Assembly (NCBI GenBank): GCA_900544535.1
Contig: UQVH01000005.1
Location: forward strand, 101,258 to 165,257
Source: an uncultured Bacteroidales bacterium
GTDB taxonomy: Bacteria; Bacteroidota; Bacteroidia; Bacteroidales; Muribaculaceae
DNA length: 64,000 bases
Direction: 5' to 3'
Made by a program: the position numbers and the translations under genes. Below are positions 56,847-64,000 of this stretch, piece by piece; the stretch's first letter is position 1, and every line of letters begins with the position of its first letter. The notes under the pieces are model-generated. The model had not been told where the DNA came from, searched no databases, and saw nothing but the letters and a program-made list of their open reading frames with translations.

Positions 56847-58649
56847 ATGCCCATAAGACTGCTCCCTGCGACACTGTTTCTCTCCTGCTGCGTCACGACG
56901 GCTGTCGCCGCCGTGACCGACGAAAACGTGGTCATCACCTCCGGCACCGAAGAATACCGCTTCGCCGAAGGGAAAAACGGGCCTGAAGTGCGCCACAGCC
57001 TGACGCTCGAATACCAGGCCACCCGCAGAGCCGAGCGGATCGCGCCCCACATCTTCCACAGCCGTACCGTCACGCTCGACAAAGCGTCGGGAGGCAAGGC
57101 CACCTACCGCAACGCCAACTCCCCGACCGTCTTCCACGACGACAGCAAAGTGTGCGTGCTCGACATCAACCTCGACCGCAAGGACCGCAAAGCCAAGGCG
57201 CAATTCCGCCGCACTTTCACCGACGGCGCCCACTTCACCGGCATGTTTCCGGCCGAGGACTACCCCGTGCGCTCCAAGCAGATAGTTTTTCACATCCCCG
57301 CCGCCTACCCTGACATCACTCTTATCGACCGCAACTTTCCGTCCGAAGGGATCACGCGCAGCGACCGGCAGTCACCTGACGGCTCGCGGACAATCACCTA
57401 CACCGTCACCAATCTTCCGGAAATCCCCGACGATGAGCGGCAGCCGACAGCCCTTGCCTCACTCGCCCACATCCAGGTCAGGGGCTACTTCCCGGACTGC
57501 GACTCGCTCTACCGCTACCACCGCCGTATGCTTGATGTGGACACCGTCATTCCCGGTGTTGGCGCCACGGTAGCATCACTGACAGCCGGAGCCAGGGACC
57601 GCGACGAGATTATCAGCCGGCTCTATCGCCACGTGCAGCAGACAGTGCGCTACGTGGCTTTCGAGGAGGGAGAGGCCGCCTACCGCCCCGACTCACCCGC
57701 CGAAGTGATCCGCAAACGCTACGGCGACTGCAAAGGTATGTCGCTCCTGCTCGCCACGCTGCTCAACCGCGCGGGGATAGAGGCCCGTATCGCCGCAGTC
57801 GGCACCTGGGACATTCCCTTCCGCATCGCTGACGCCCCCTCGCTCTCGGCCACCAACCACATGATCTGCATCGTGCCCGACGGTGAATCGTATCTCTTCC
57901 TCGACCCGACCCACAGCCAGATCTCCGCGCGCCACATCCCCGAATGGATACGCGGCAAAGACGCCATGATGTTCACCCCGGACGGCTACCGGATGGTCGA
58001 CATCCCGGCTGTGTCGCCCGTGTCCTCCGCCGATCTGCTGACCTACCATTACAGCCTGACCTCCGAAGGACTCAGCGGCATCGCGCGCCGCAAATGCACC
58101 GAGGACATGGCCGAAAGTTTCATCAGCCGATATGACGAAGTGCCGGGCCAGCACCTCAACGAACTCTTAGCCAAGTCGCTGATACCCTCGCAGCGGGCGG
58201 CGGTCGACCCCGACAGCGTCAGATTCAGCCGCGACATCCCCGGAGAGGTCACTGTGAGCGCCCCGATAGTCAACACCGAGGCTGTCACCGAAGCCGACAA
58301 CGTGATCTATCTCGACCTGAACACGACCGGCGATCCTCTGACCTCGCGCATCGACAGCGAAGACCGCCGCAGCGACTATATCTTCCCGATGACGGGTCAG
58401 ATCGTCCGACGCTCCACCGTCGTACTCCCCGCGAACACCGAGGCGGTGCTGCCCGACCGCTATGAGGAAGAACTGCCCGGAGCGCGCCTTACCTGCACCT
58501 ACCGTCGCGACGGAGACACGGTCGGCATGGAAAAGACCCTCATCCTCGAATCGCGCCGTCTGCCGCTTGCCGACATTCCGGCCTGGAACAAAGCCCTGAG
58601 CCGATGGAACGACGCCTGCAACCGCCAGATCGAGGTCAGAATGAAATAA
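56847..58649 (+). CDS. DUF3857 and transglutaminase domain protein
   Basis: 600 residues with a signal peptide (LLPATLFLSCCVTTAVAA). An N-terminal DUF3857 beta domain is followed by a transglutaminase-like core with the full triad: Cys in YGDCKGMSLLLATLL, His in LSATNHMICIVPDG, Asp in LFLDPTHSQ. The C-terminal part is a DUF-type beta domain. Such proteins are exported, probably periplasmic, with unknown substrate. The next gene, 23 nt downstream, encodes a related protein that lacks the triad. Confidence 0.88.
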   Translation: MPIRLLPATLFLSCCVTTAVAAVTDENVVITSGTEEYRFAEGKNGPEVRHSLTLEYQATRRAERIAPHIFHSRTVTLDKASGGKATYRNANSPTVFHDDSKVCVLDINLDRKDRKAKAQFRRTFTDGAHFTGMFPAEDYPVRSKQIVFHIPAAYPDITLIDRNFPSEGITRSDRQSPDGSRTITYTVTNLPEIPDDERQPTALASLAHIQVRGYFPDCDSLYRYHRRMLDVDTVIPGVGATVASLTAGARDRDEIISRLYRHVQQTVRYVAFEEGEAAYRPDSPAEVIRKRYGDCKGMSLLLATLLNRAGIEARIAAVGTWDIPFRIADAPSLSATNHMICIVPDGESYLFLDPTHSQISARHIPEWIRGKDAMMFTPDGYRMVDIPAVSPVSSADLLTYHYSLTSEGLSGIARRKCTEDMAESFISRYDEVPGQHLNELLAKSLIPSQRAAVDPDSVRFSRDIPGEVTVSAPIVNTEAVTEADNVIYLDLNTTGDPLTSRIDSEDRRSDYIFPMTGQIVRRSTVVLPANTEAVLPDRYEEELPGARLTCTYRRDGDTVGMEKTLILESRRLPLADIPAWNKALSRWNDACNRQIEVRMK

Positions 58650-58672
58650 ACCGCCACAAAACCGAAACGACA

Positions 58673-60874
58673 ATGAAAAAAGTGATTCTGAGCGCCATTG
58701 CGCTCATCAGCGCCCTGCTTGGCTGGGCCGACAGCCGCGAGGACTACCGCCGCTTCACCGACACGATCCGTGCCGAGGTCTATGCGATGGACCTTCCCGC
58801 CTTCAAAGTCAGTGAGATCCCTGAGAAATACCGCAAGGAATCGGCGGTCATCAAAGCCGTCTACGAAGACATCGACGCCAAGAAAAAGACCGGTTTCGGC
58901 CGCATGAGCGGCACCCTGCGCTTCTCACGCAAAGCTCAGGTGCAAGGCTCACACCTGACCCGTATGCTCATCCACGTCAACGACAAGGCCGCGCTTGAAA
59001 AATACTCGGAATTCGACTTCGGCACCGACAAGAAGAAAAAATACTGGGACGGCTACGAGAAGAAGCGCTTCGCCATGGGTGTGCGCCTCGTCAAGCCCGA
59101 CGGCCGCACTGTTGACATCGACACCTCCGAGTTCGTCGATGTGGAGGAAGGGAAGAAAGGCGAGAAGAAAAGCCGCAAACTGGCCATACCGGGCCTTGAG
59201 ATCGGCGACGACATCGACGTTTTCTTCTACACCGAATCGAAGCTCCAGAACGTGCACCCCGATCCGATAATCATCACCATGCGCGACGATGCCCCGACAA
59301 TGGACTACCGCATACACTGCGTCGTGGACGACAATCTGACCACGCAGTACCGCACTCTCAACGGCGCTCCGGATTTCAAGATCAGCCGCGACGAGGACAA
59401 GAACTATGTGCTCGACCTCGAAATGACCGACATCCCCAAGGAGCCGCGCCTGTGGTATGATGCCGACCAGCAGTCGCCCGCGGTCAAGATCCACATCTTC
59501 AACCGCCGCAACAGCGACGACTTCACCCCGAAAAGCGCACGCAAGGACGGACTTCACGCCAACCCCGCCGCCGACATCATCATCGAGGACCGCTGGGACG
59601 CCTGGGACTGGTGGATGGGACCCTGCACAATCACCGGCTCCATGCCTCAGGAATATATCCGCGACGGCAAGAAGATCGGCAAGACCTTGCAGAAGCTCCT
59701 GAAAGAGGGGAAAATCACGGCTCAGGAAGCCGCCGACTACACATACAACGCGCTGTGTTACATCTACGTAGCCAAGCGCGGCGATTCCGACCACTCGACT
59801 TTCTCGCGTCTGCTCAACAGCGACCTGCGAGCGTTCAAGATTCCGATCGAACCGGGAATATCGACCTCCGACCTTTACGAACCTCTCGACCAGCTCATCA
59901 ACCTCAACCACACGCAGGGATTCGCGAAAGTCGAGGGAGGAGAGCAGCCGCGCTACTATTTCCCGCCTCTTGACGGCTTCATGGCCCCGTCGGATATTCC
60001 GCCATCCTTGCAGGGACGCAAGGCGCTGATGTGGCGCAAGCCAAAGGAACGCAAGAAAAAACCGATGACCGAGGCCGACTATCTGACCCTTCCGATGACC
60101 ACCGCGGCCGACAACCGCAATGAGACCACGGTCGACGCCACGATCGACGGAACGGCGCTGCGGATTAAACGCACGGAATCGTATCTCGGCTCCACGAAGC
60201 CCGGCGCATTCCGTGTGGTCAGCGAGGAGGACATGAACGAGGGTTACAAGAAATATCTCAACCGCTACGGTCTGACTGTCGACATCAAGGAAAACAGCAA
60301 GGAGGCAGCCGACCGCCTCGAACGCTATGCCGACGACCGCAACGAGCAGAAAAATGACTTCAAGGAAGAGATCAAAGCCTACCACGGCACCGATGCCTCG
60401 GAGTTTGCCGGAGGACGGGTGACGTCAGTCGGCATCGATCCGGCGGCGCCACAACTTACTTATGACATCGACTATACTATGGACAACCTTGTGAAGCGCG
60501 CGGGCAAAAATCTGATACTCTCAGCCGGAAAACTGCTGAGCGGTCAGGTCGAGCCCCTGCCTTCGGACCGCGAGAGGACTGACGACGTCAGGATGCGCAC
60601 CCCGCGCGAATACGTCACCCGCATCAGTCTGCACGTTCCCGACGGCTACCGCGTCAACCAGCGTTCGCTCGCGGCTTTGGGCACCACGGTCAGCAACGGT
60701 GCCGGCTGCTTCACAGTCAGCGCCTCGGCTCCCTCGCCCGACACCGTCGACATCGAGATCACCAAGCGCTACGACGCCGTGCGGCTCCCCGCCTCCGAGT
60801 GGGGCGAGCTGCTCAGGATTCTCGACGCCGCCAACGCTTGGCAGGCATCCACTCTGATCCTCGACAGGAAGTAG
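58673..60874 (+). CDS. DUF3857-like exported protein without transglutaminase triad
   Basis: 733 residues. ATG 58673 begins a signal peptide (KKVILSAIALISALLGW). The N-terminal third resembles a DUF3857 domain (GYEKKRFAMGVRLVKPDGRTVDIDTSEF; LAIPGLEIGDDIDVFFYTES). The following helical part (YTYNALCYIYVAKRGDSDHSTFSRLL) corresponds to the transglutaminase core but has no DC..S, H, D triad. The C-terminus is a beta domain. It is co-transcribed with the upstream active-looking homologue and may be its binding partner. Its 3' end is overlapped by 354 nt by an antisense frame of the next gene. Confidence 0.8.
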   Translation: MKKVILSAIALISALLGWADSREDYRRFTDTIRAEVYAMDLPAFKVSEIPEKYRKESAVIKAVYEDIDAKKKTGFGRMSGTLRFSRKAQVQGSHLTRMLIHVNDKAALEKYSEFDFGTDKKKKYWDGYEKKRFAMGVRLVKPDGRTVDIDTSEFVDVEEGKKGEKKSRKLAIPGLEIGDDIDVFFYTESKLQNVHPDPIIITMRDDAPTMDYRIHCVVDDNLTTQYRTLNGAPDFKISRDEDKNYVLDLEMTDIPKEPRLWYDADQQSPAVKIHIFNRRNSDDFTPKSARKDGLHANPAADIIIEDRWDAWDWWMGPCTITGSMPQEYIRDGKKIGKTLQKLLKEGKITAQEAADYTYNALCYIYVAKRGDSDHSTFSRLLNSDLRAFKIPIEPGISTSDLYEPLDQLINLNHTQGFAKVEGGEQPRYYFPPLDGFMAPSDIPPSLQGRKALMWRKPKERKKKPMTEADYLTLPMTTAADNRNETTVDATIDGTALRIKRTESYLGSTKPGAFRVVSEEDMNEGYKKYLNRYGLTVDIKENSKEAADRLERYADDRNEQKNDFKEEIKAYHGTDASEFAGGRVTSVGIDPAAPQLTYDIDYTMDNLVKRAGKNLILSAGKLLSGQVEPLPSDRERTDDVRMRTPREYVTRISLHVPDGYRVNQRSLAALGTTVSNGAGCFTVSASAPSPDTVDIEITKRYDAVRLPASEWGELLRILDAANAWQASTLILDRK

Positions 60875-61231
60875 GTCCGGAGTCCGGATTTCCGACACCT
60901 GCGACGACGCGCTCCCGACCGCTTCGGCCTCCTTGCGGAGACGGCGGTCGAGGGCGCGCTGACGTGCGCGGCGCGAACGTTCCACCGCCTTGTCGATCTC
61001 AGGACGCAGAATGGTGAACACCAAGGCGATGTCGTAGCCGCAGGATCTGGCGGGAAAGATGCCTGAAATCAGATAGTTTCTCAGGACGAGGATCATACGG
61101 TCCATCATCCCCTCAGGATAGGAAAGGAAGGCTATGACAGCCATGAAACGTTGCAGGATATACTCATAGAATTTGCGGGAAACGGGAAGCTCCCAGGCGG
61201 CTTCGCGACGGGTGGTTTCGGTATTTTTCAT
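60521..61231 (-). CDS. Unrecognised small helical protein, tail overlaps the neighbouring gene
   Basis: The first 120 residues look real: SRKFYEYILQRFMAVIAFLS, then an amphipathic helix and LVFTILRPEIDKAVERSRRA followed by a basic Arg-rich segment. The pattern resembles DUF6291/DUF7833-type proteins of Bacteroidetes mobile and chromosomal loci, but I cannot name it firmly. No stop follows until 60521, so the last 118 codons are antisense to the DUF3857-like gene and have unlikely composition. ATG 61231 is chosen since a -7 box TATCTTTG (61287-61294) lies 56 nt upstream, flanked by an inverted repeat. Confidence 0.55.
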   Translation of the reverse strand: MKNTETTRREAAWELPVSRKFYEYILQRFMAVIAFLSYPEGMMDRMILVLRNYLISGIFPARSCGYDIALVFTILRPEIDKAVERSRRARQRALDRRLRKEAEAVGSASSQVSEIRTPDLLPVEDQSGCLPSVGGVENPEQLAPLGGGEPHGVVALGDLDVDGVGRGSRGADCEAAGTVADRGAQSRERTLVDAVAVGNVQTDAGDVFARGAHPDVVSPLAVRRQGLDLTAQQFSG

Positions 61232-61235
61232 AGAA

Positions 61236-61315
61236 AAAACGGTGGTTGAGGGTTTTGACTTTGCTGCGCCGGAATGACCGACACTGCAAAGATAAGACCC
61301 GTCAACCACCGTTTT
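61236..61315. promoter_or_regulatory. Promoter flanked by perfect 14-bp inverted repeats
   Basis: AAAACGGTGGTTGA (61236-61249) and its exact complement (61302-61315) enclose the minus-strand -7 box TATCTTTG (61287-61294). One arm would lie in the 5' leader, the other near -20 to -33. Likely an operator pair or leader structure. Confidence 0.7.
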
Positions 61316-61361
61316 AGTGCGATAATGCGGAGAGCGGAAAAATTTTTCGGATGCGCCGCCG

Positions 61362-62981
61362 TCAGAAGTGCTTCTCGGTGCCGTGGCGCGCTATGGCGTC
61401 GGTCTCGGCGTCCTCGACCTCCTGCTCAGTGGGCTGATAGCCGGGAGCCCATTTCGACACCTGGTCAGGCCTACGGCCTTCGATCTGCCAGTCAAAGGGA
61501 TAGAAGTGTGCGTCGGGGTTACGCCAGGAGGGTTTGCGCATCGCGTAGACCACCAATGGAATGGCCACGAAGACGGCAACGCCGATGACGATGATCCCCA
61601 CATAGACCGCGGGCGATCCGACCGAGATCTGCGACGGCGGGAGGAAGCTCAGTACGAGCGCCAGCACTGCGCCAAGTATGCCGAGACCGCAGACGATGAT
61701 CTCTCCGACCTTGCCGCCGGGCACCTTGAAACCGCGTTTGCGGCCGGGTGAGACGCGGCGCAGACGGATGAAGGCGGCATAGATCATCAGCACCATGATC
61801 AGATAGATGATAGTGGCCATCTGTGACATGATCTGATAGGCCGACTCGACGGTGGGAAGCACGATCAGAACGAGGCAGAGCAGCGAAACAAAGACACCCT
61901 CGACCCAGAGAATCGGCTTGTTGACACCGTTTTTGTTGACCGTCTGCAACGAGCGCGGAAGGTAGCCTGACTGGGCCACGGCCATGAGGCCTGTGGCGGG
62001 ACCTGTCACGAGGGCGCTGATCTGGCCTATCACGCCGATCATGATGAACAGGGCCATCACATTGCCGAGCCAGCCGAGGCCGAATGATGACCAAAGCGAT
62101 TTGTAGGCCACAAGGAGCGACTGGAGGAGGTCGATGTCGCCCGACGGGATGATGATGCCTATCGCAAGGGTACCCAAGGCATAGACGGCCACAATTATGA
62201 TCGTGGCGAGGAAAACCGATTTTGGGAAGTCCTTGGCCGGATTTTTCATGTCGTTGATGTGGACGGCCTGAAGCTCCATGCCCGCGTAGAAGAGGAAGAT
62301 GGAGGCGGCGAGGACGATGGTGCCGAGGTTGCCGAAATCAGGGAAGAAAGAGACGTCGGCCAGATAGACGTGCTTGCCGAGGCAGACGTAGATCACAGCT
62401 AAGACGATCAGGACGATGCCGGGGACGATCGTGCCCACCGTGCCGCCGTAGGTACTCAGGAGGTTGGCCGAGCGCTGCCCGCGGAAGGCGTTGAATGTCG
62501 CCAGCCAGTACATCAGCATCGCGATGATGATGGTGTAGACCTTGTTTGAAGCCAAAGCCGCGTCGAAGCTCTCAGGCCAGCAGATGTAGGCGAGGGATGC
62601 GGCGCCGAACATCAGGACCGTCGGGAACCAGATGACGATCGTCTGCCATTCGAGATACATCGCCGTCCAGCCCCAGCGGGGTCCGAAAGCCTCGGAGACC
62701 CAGCGGTAGAGACCGCCGCTCTTGGTGTAGGTCGAGGCCAACTCGGCGCAGACCAGCGAGAAAGGCAGGAGGAACACGACCGCGGCAAAGAGGTAGTAGA
62801 ATATCGACTGTATGCCGTATTTCGCCTCCGAGGGCAATCCGCGGAGACTCAGGATGGAAGTGGTGATCAGCACGGCCATCGCGGCCATCGAGATCGACCC
62901 CTTGGCCGTCGAAATGATTTTCTTACGCCCTGACGCCGTGACCGACGGCTCAGTCACAGCCGGAGCTGACTTTTTACTCAT
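61362..62981 (-). CDS. APC family amino acid antiporter, glutamate:GABA-like
   Basis: 539 residues with about 12 transmembrane helices. The segments AVLITTSILSLRGLPSEAKYG, FAAVVFLLPFSLVCAELAST and FLFYAGMELQAVHINDMKNP match the GadC/YjeM branch of the amino acid-polyamine-organocation family. The C-terminal polar tail (PYDWQIE-like FYPFDWQIEGRRPDQVSKWAPG) is similar to the pH-gating C-plug of GadC. Expected role: amino acid exchange in acid tolerance. No glutamate decarboxylase gene is in the window, so the substrate stays open. Confidence 0.88.
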   Translation of the reverse strand: MSKKSAPAVTEPSVTASGRKKIISTAKGSISMAAMAVLITTSILSLRGLPSEAKYGIQSIFYYLFAAVVFLLPFSLVCAELASTYTKSGGLYRWVSEAFGPRWGWTAMYLEWQTIVIWFPTVLMFGAASLAYICWPESFDAALASNKVYTIIIAMLMYWLATFNAFRGQRSANLLSTYGGTVGTIVPGIVLIVLAVIYVCLGKHVYLADVSFFPDFGNLGTIVLAASIFLFYAGMELQAVHINDMKNPAKDFPKSVFLATIIIVAVYALGTLAIGIIIPSGDIDLLQSLLVAYKSLWSSFGLGWLGNVMALFIMIGVIGQISALVTGPATGLMAVAQSGYLPRSLQTVNKNGVNKPILWVEGVFVSLLCLVLIVLPTVESAYQIMSQMATIIYLIMVLMIYAAFIRLRRVSPGRKRGFKVPGGKVGEIIVCGLGILGAVLALVLSFLPPSQISVGSPAVYVGIIVIGVAVFVAIPLVVYAMRKPSWRNPDAHFYPFDWQIEGRRPDQVSKWAPGYQPTEQEVEDAETDAIARHGTEKHF

Positions 62982-63132
62982 ATATGCGTCTGATTAAGAT
63001 GGTTTGCAGTTATTGCCGTTAACGTTCAATGACTTTTCACGCGGCGGTATTGTAAAAGTATAAACGACCCGCCCGCGACAAAGGTTTTTCCCAGACTAAA
63101 AAAGCGGCATATGTAACTAATTTTTCAAGACA

Positions 63133-63164
63133 ATTGCACAATAAACAAATGTTTATTATCTTTG
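63133..63164 (+). promoter_or_regulatory. Promoter of the small gene at 63178
   Basis: ATTG (63133-63136), 20 nt, TATCTTTG (63157-63164). The start codon follows 13 nt after the -7 box. Confidence 0.65.
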
Positions 63165-63177
63165 CAACGTCTTAAAG

Positions 63178-63351
63178 ATGATGGACTATAATGATGAAGG
63201 TCTAAAGGACCGGGATGAATTACTCAACGAGTTGAGACTCATCTTCCGTTATGAAGAGGAACTGATCAAAAACGGTTGGTACTCGGAGGCGGACTTCAAA
63301 GCGGCTGTTGAAGCTATTCTAAAAGAATATCTGCTTCTGCTGTTGAAGTGA
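63178..63351 (+). CDS. Small acidic protein of unknown function
   Basis: 57 residues, strongly helical and acidic: MMDYNDEGLKDRDELLNELR, then an IKNGWYSEADF turn and a C-terminal helix ending LKEYLLLLLK. It has its own consensus promoter and coding-like composition, so I take it as real. Not recognised. 108 nt upstream of the DUF5053 gene on the same strand; the pair may share a transcript, since no terminator lies between apart from a weak TTTCCGTC/GACGGAAA hairpin. Confidence 0.6.
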   Translation: MMDYNDEGLKDRDELLNELRLIFRYEEELIKNGWYSEADFKAAVEAILKEYLLLLLK

Positions 63352-63363
63352 AGGTTTTCATGA

Positions 63364-63392
63364 GTTTCCGTCTTTTATGACGGAAACTTTTT
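63364..63392 (+). terminator. Possible attenuator or terminator between the two small genes
   Basis: GTTTCCGTC..GACGGAAAC hairpin (63364-63389) followed by TTTTTG; strong stem with a short loop, 13 nt after the small gene's stop. Confidence 0.6.
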
Positions 63393-63458
63393 GAAAAACA
63401 TCTCAAGGCTTCTCTTTAAGACTTTTTTGACAACAATTTGATCCACAATATATCCGCA

Positions 63459-63887
63459 ATGACAGATGAACTGAAAGCTGCGATCGACGCAGTTGTAAAG
63501 GCAAAATCGGAAATGAAGACAGAAGCAGGACGCCTGAATGTCGACTCGCTTATGGCGAAAGCATTTGCCCTTGCCGTTACTCCGGAAGAAAAGGCTGAGG
63601 CCGGCCGATATTTGACTTCGCGCCTTGCAGCATCACGCCGAAGACGACCGGATGTACCGGCAAAAGAAATCCTCGACAATTGCATTCAGGCTATCAATCT
63701 TTCCTATATTGCCAAACGTTATTTCAACAAGGACCGTTCTTGGCTGAGTCAACGCCTTAACGGCTCCATAGTCAACGGAAAACCGGCAACATTTACAGAA
63801 GACGAATTAAGGATACTCTCCGAGTCTCTTTCGGACATAGGGTCCATCATATCAAAATCATCATTATTAATCCAATCCAATCTTTAA
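63459..63887 (+). CDS. DUF5053 family protein
   Basis: 142 residues. The second half, ILDNCIQAINLSYIAKRYFNKDRSWLSQRLNG, then VNGKPATFTEDELRIL, matches DUF5053, a Bacteroidetes family with a helix-turn-helix-like core. The first half is helical (MTDELKAAIDAVVKAKSEMK). Likely a small DNA-binding protein; function unknown. Such genes are frequent near mobile elements. Start ATG 63459; a TTG seven codons upstream is less likely. A strong terminator follows. Confidence 0.82.
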   Translation: MTDELKAAIDAVVKAKSEMKTEAGRLNVDSLMAKAFALAVTPEEKAEAGRYLTSRLAASRRRRPDVPAKEILDNCIQAINLSYIAKRYFNKDRSWLSQRLNGSIVNGKPATFTEDELRILSESLSDIGSIISKSSLLIQSNL

Positions 63888-63894
63888 GACAAGG

Positions 63895-63918
63895 AAGCTG
63901 CCTTCGGGCAGCTTTTTT
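63895..63918 (+). terminator. Terminator of the DUF5053 gene
   Basis: AAGCTGCC-TTCG-GGCAGCTT with a run of seven T. Eight nt after the stop codon. Confidence 0.93.
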
Positions 63919-64000
63919 TGTTCAGGACCACAAGGGGTCCCAAACTAAGAGGGTGTTTCATAACAAGAGTTAAAATCTGAGTGGTGTATCTTTTAGATAA

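Noticed and set aside
58949..60385. Minus-strand open frame of 478 codons
   Set aside because: Antisense to the DUF3857-like gene and made of Val/Arg/Glu-rich low-information sequence.

Overview
The window looks like a chromosomal segment of a host-associated Bacteroidales bacterium. The high GC of most genes and the gene set would fit Muribaculaceae, but the family is inferred. Signs of the phylum: promoters with a -7 box TAnnTTTG and, in several places, a TTTG box about 20 nt upstream; a SusC/SusD pair with DUF4843 and PKD-like lipoproteins; DUF4834, DUF4836, DUF5053 and GLPGLI proteins; a homodimer-type pyruvate:ferredoxin oxidoreductase; and many lipoproteins with a lipobox Cys. No Shine-Dalgarno sequences were used to choose starts.

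Layout. 1-3923: the end of a sugar aminotransferase, a CapD/WbpM-type nucleotide-sugar dehydratase and an OmpA-like outer membrane protein. 4036-5877: phosphatidylethanolamine synthesis (psd, pssA, DUF4834). 6133-9501: a lipoprotein/ABC ATPase/FtsX-like permease operon. 9560-9865: an orphan MNT nucleotidyltransferase. 10006-14729: a flippase, a GNAT-like protein, a membrane-anchored pseudokinase and a glycosyltransferase. 15099-18505: a RecD-like helicase and an AlbA/HATPase regulator carrying a coding minisatellite. 19741-26425: central metabolism (nifJ, asd, acyl-CoA ligase). 26842-29921: GLPGLI protein, trypsin-like protease and thioredoxin. 30118-37313: a SusCD uptake locus. 37726-39214: mdh and a thioredoxin lipoprotein. 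39311-43153: a rhamnosidase/sialidase-like fusion. 43298-43866: a strongly structured non-coding RNA candidate (possibly 6S RNA) and a small HTH protein. 44495-49022: a TlpA-like protein, pckA and rlmN. 49178-49733: tRNA-Ala(GGC) and an MNT gene with a truncated HEPN partner. 49959-51835: a DUF1593 hydrolase and a damaged AraC regulator. 51847-54326: a Septu-like AAA ATPase/HNH nuclease pair followed by a macro-domain gene. 54563-55975: a PurF paralog lacking the glutaminase Cys. 56131-60874: a Crp-like regulator and two DUF3857/transglutaminase-type proteins. 61362-62981: an APC antiporter. 63178-63887: two small genes, with a possible insertion-sequence end at the right edge.

The most interesting items are the Septu-like pair with its downstream macro gene, a perfect 52-bp palindrome upstream of it, the candidate 6S-like RNA, the minisatellite that is read in two frames within one gene, two REP/BIME-like elements, and several proteins that keep their fold but have lost catalytic residues (pseudokinase, PurF paralog, second transglutaminase-like protein).
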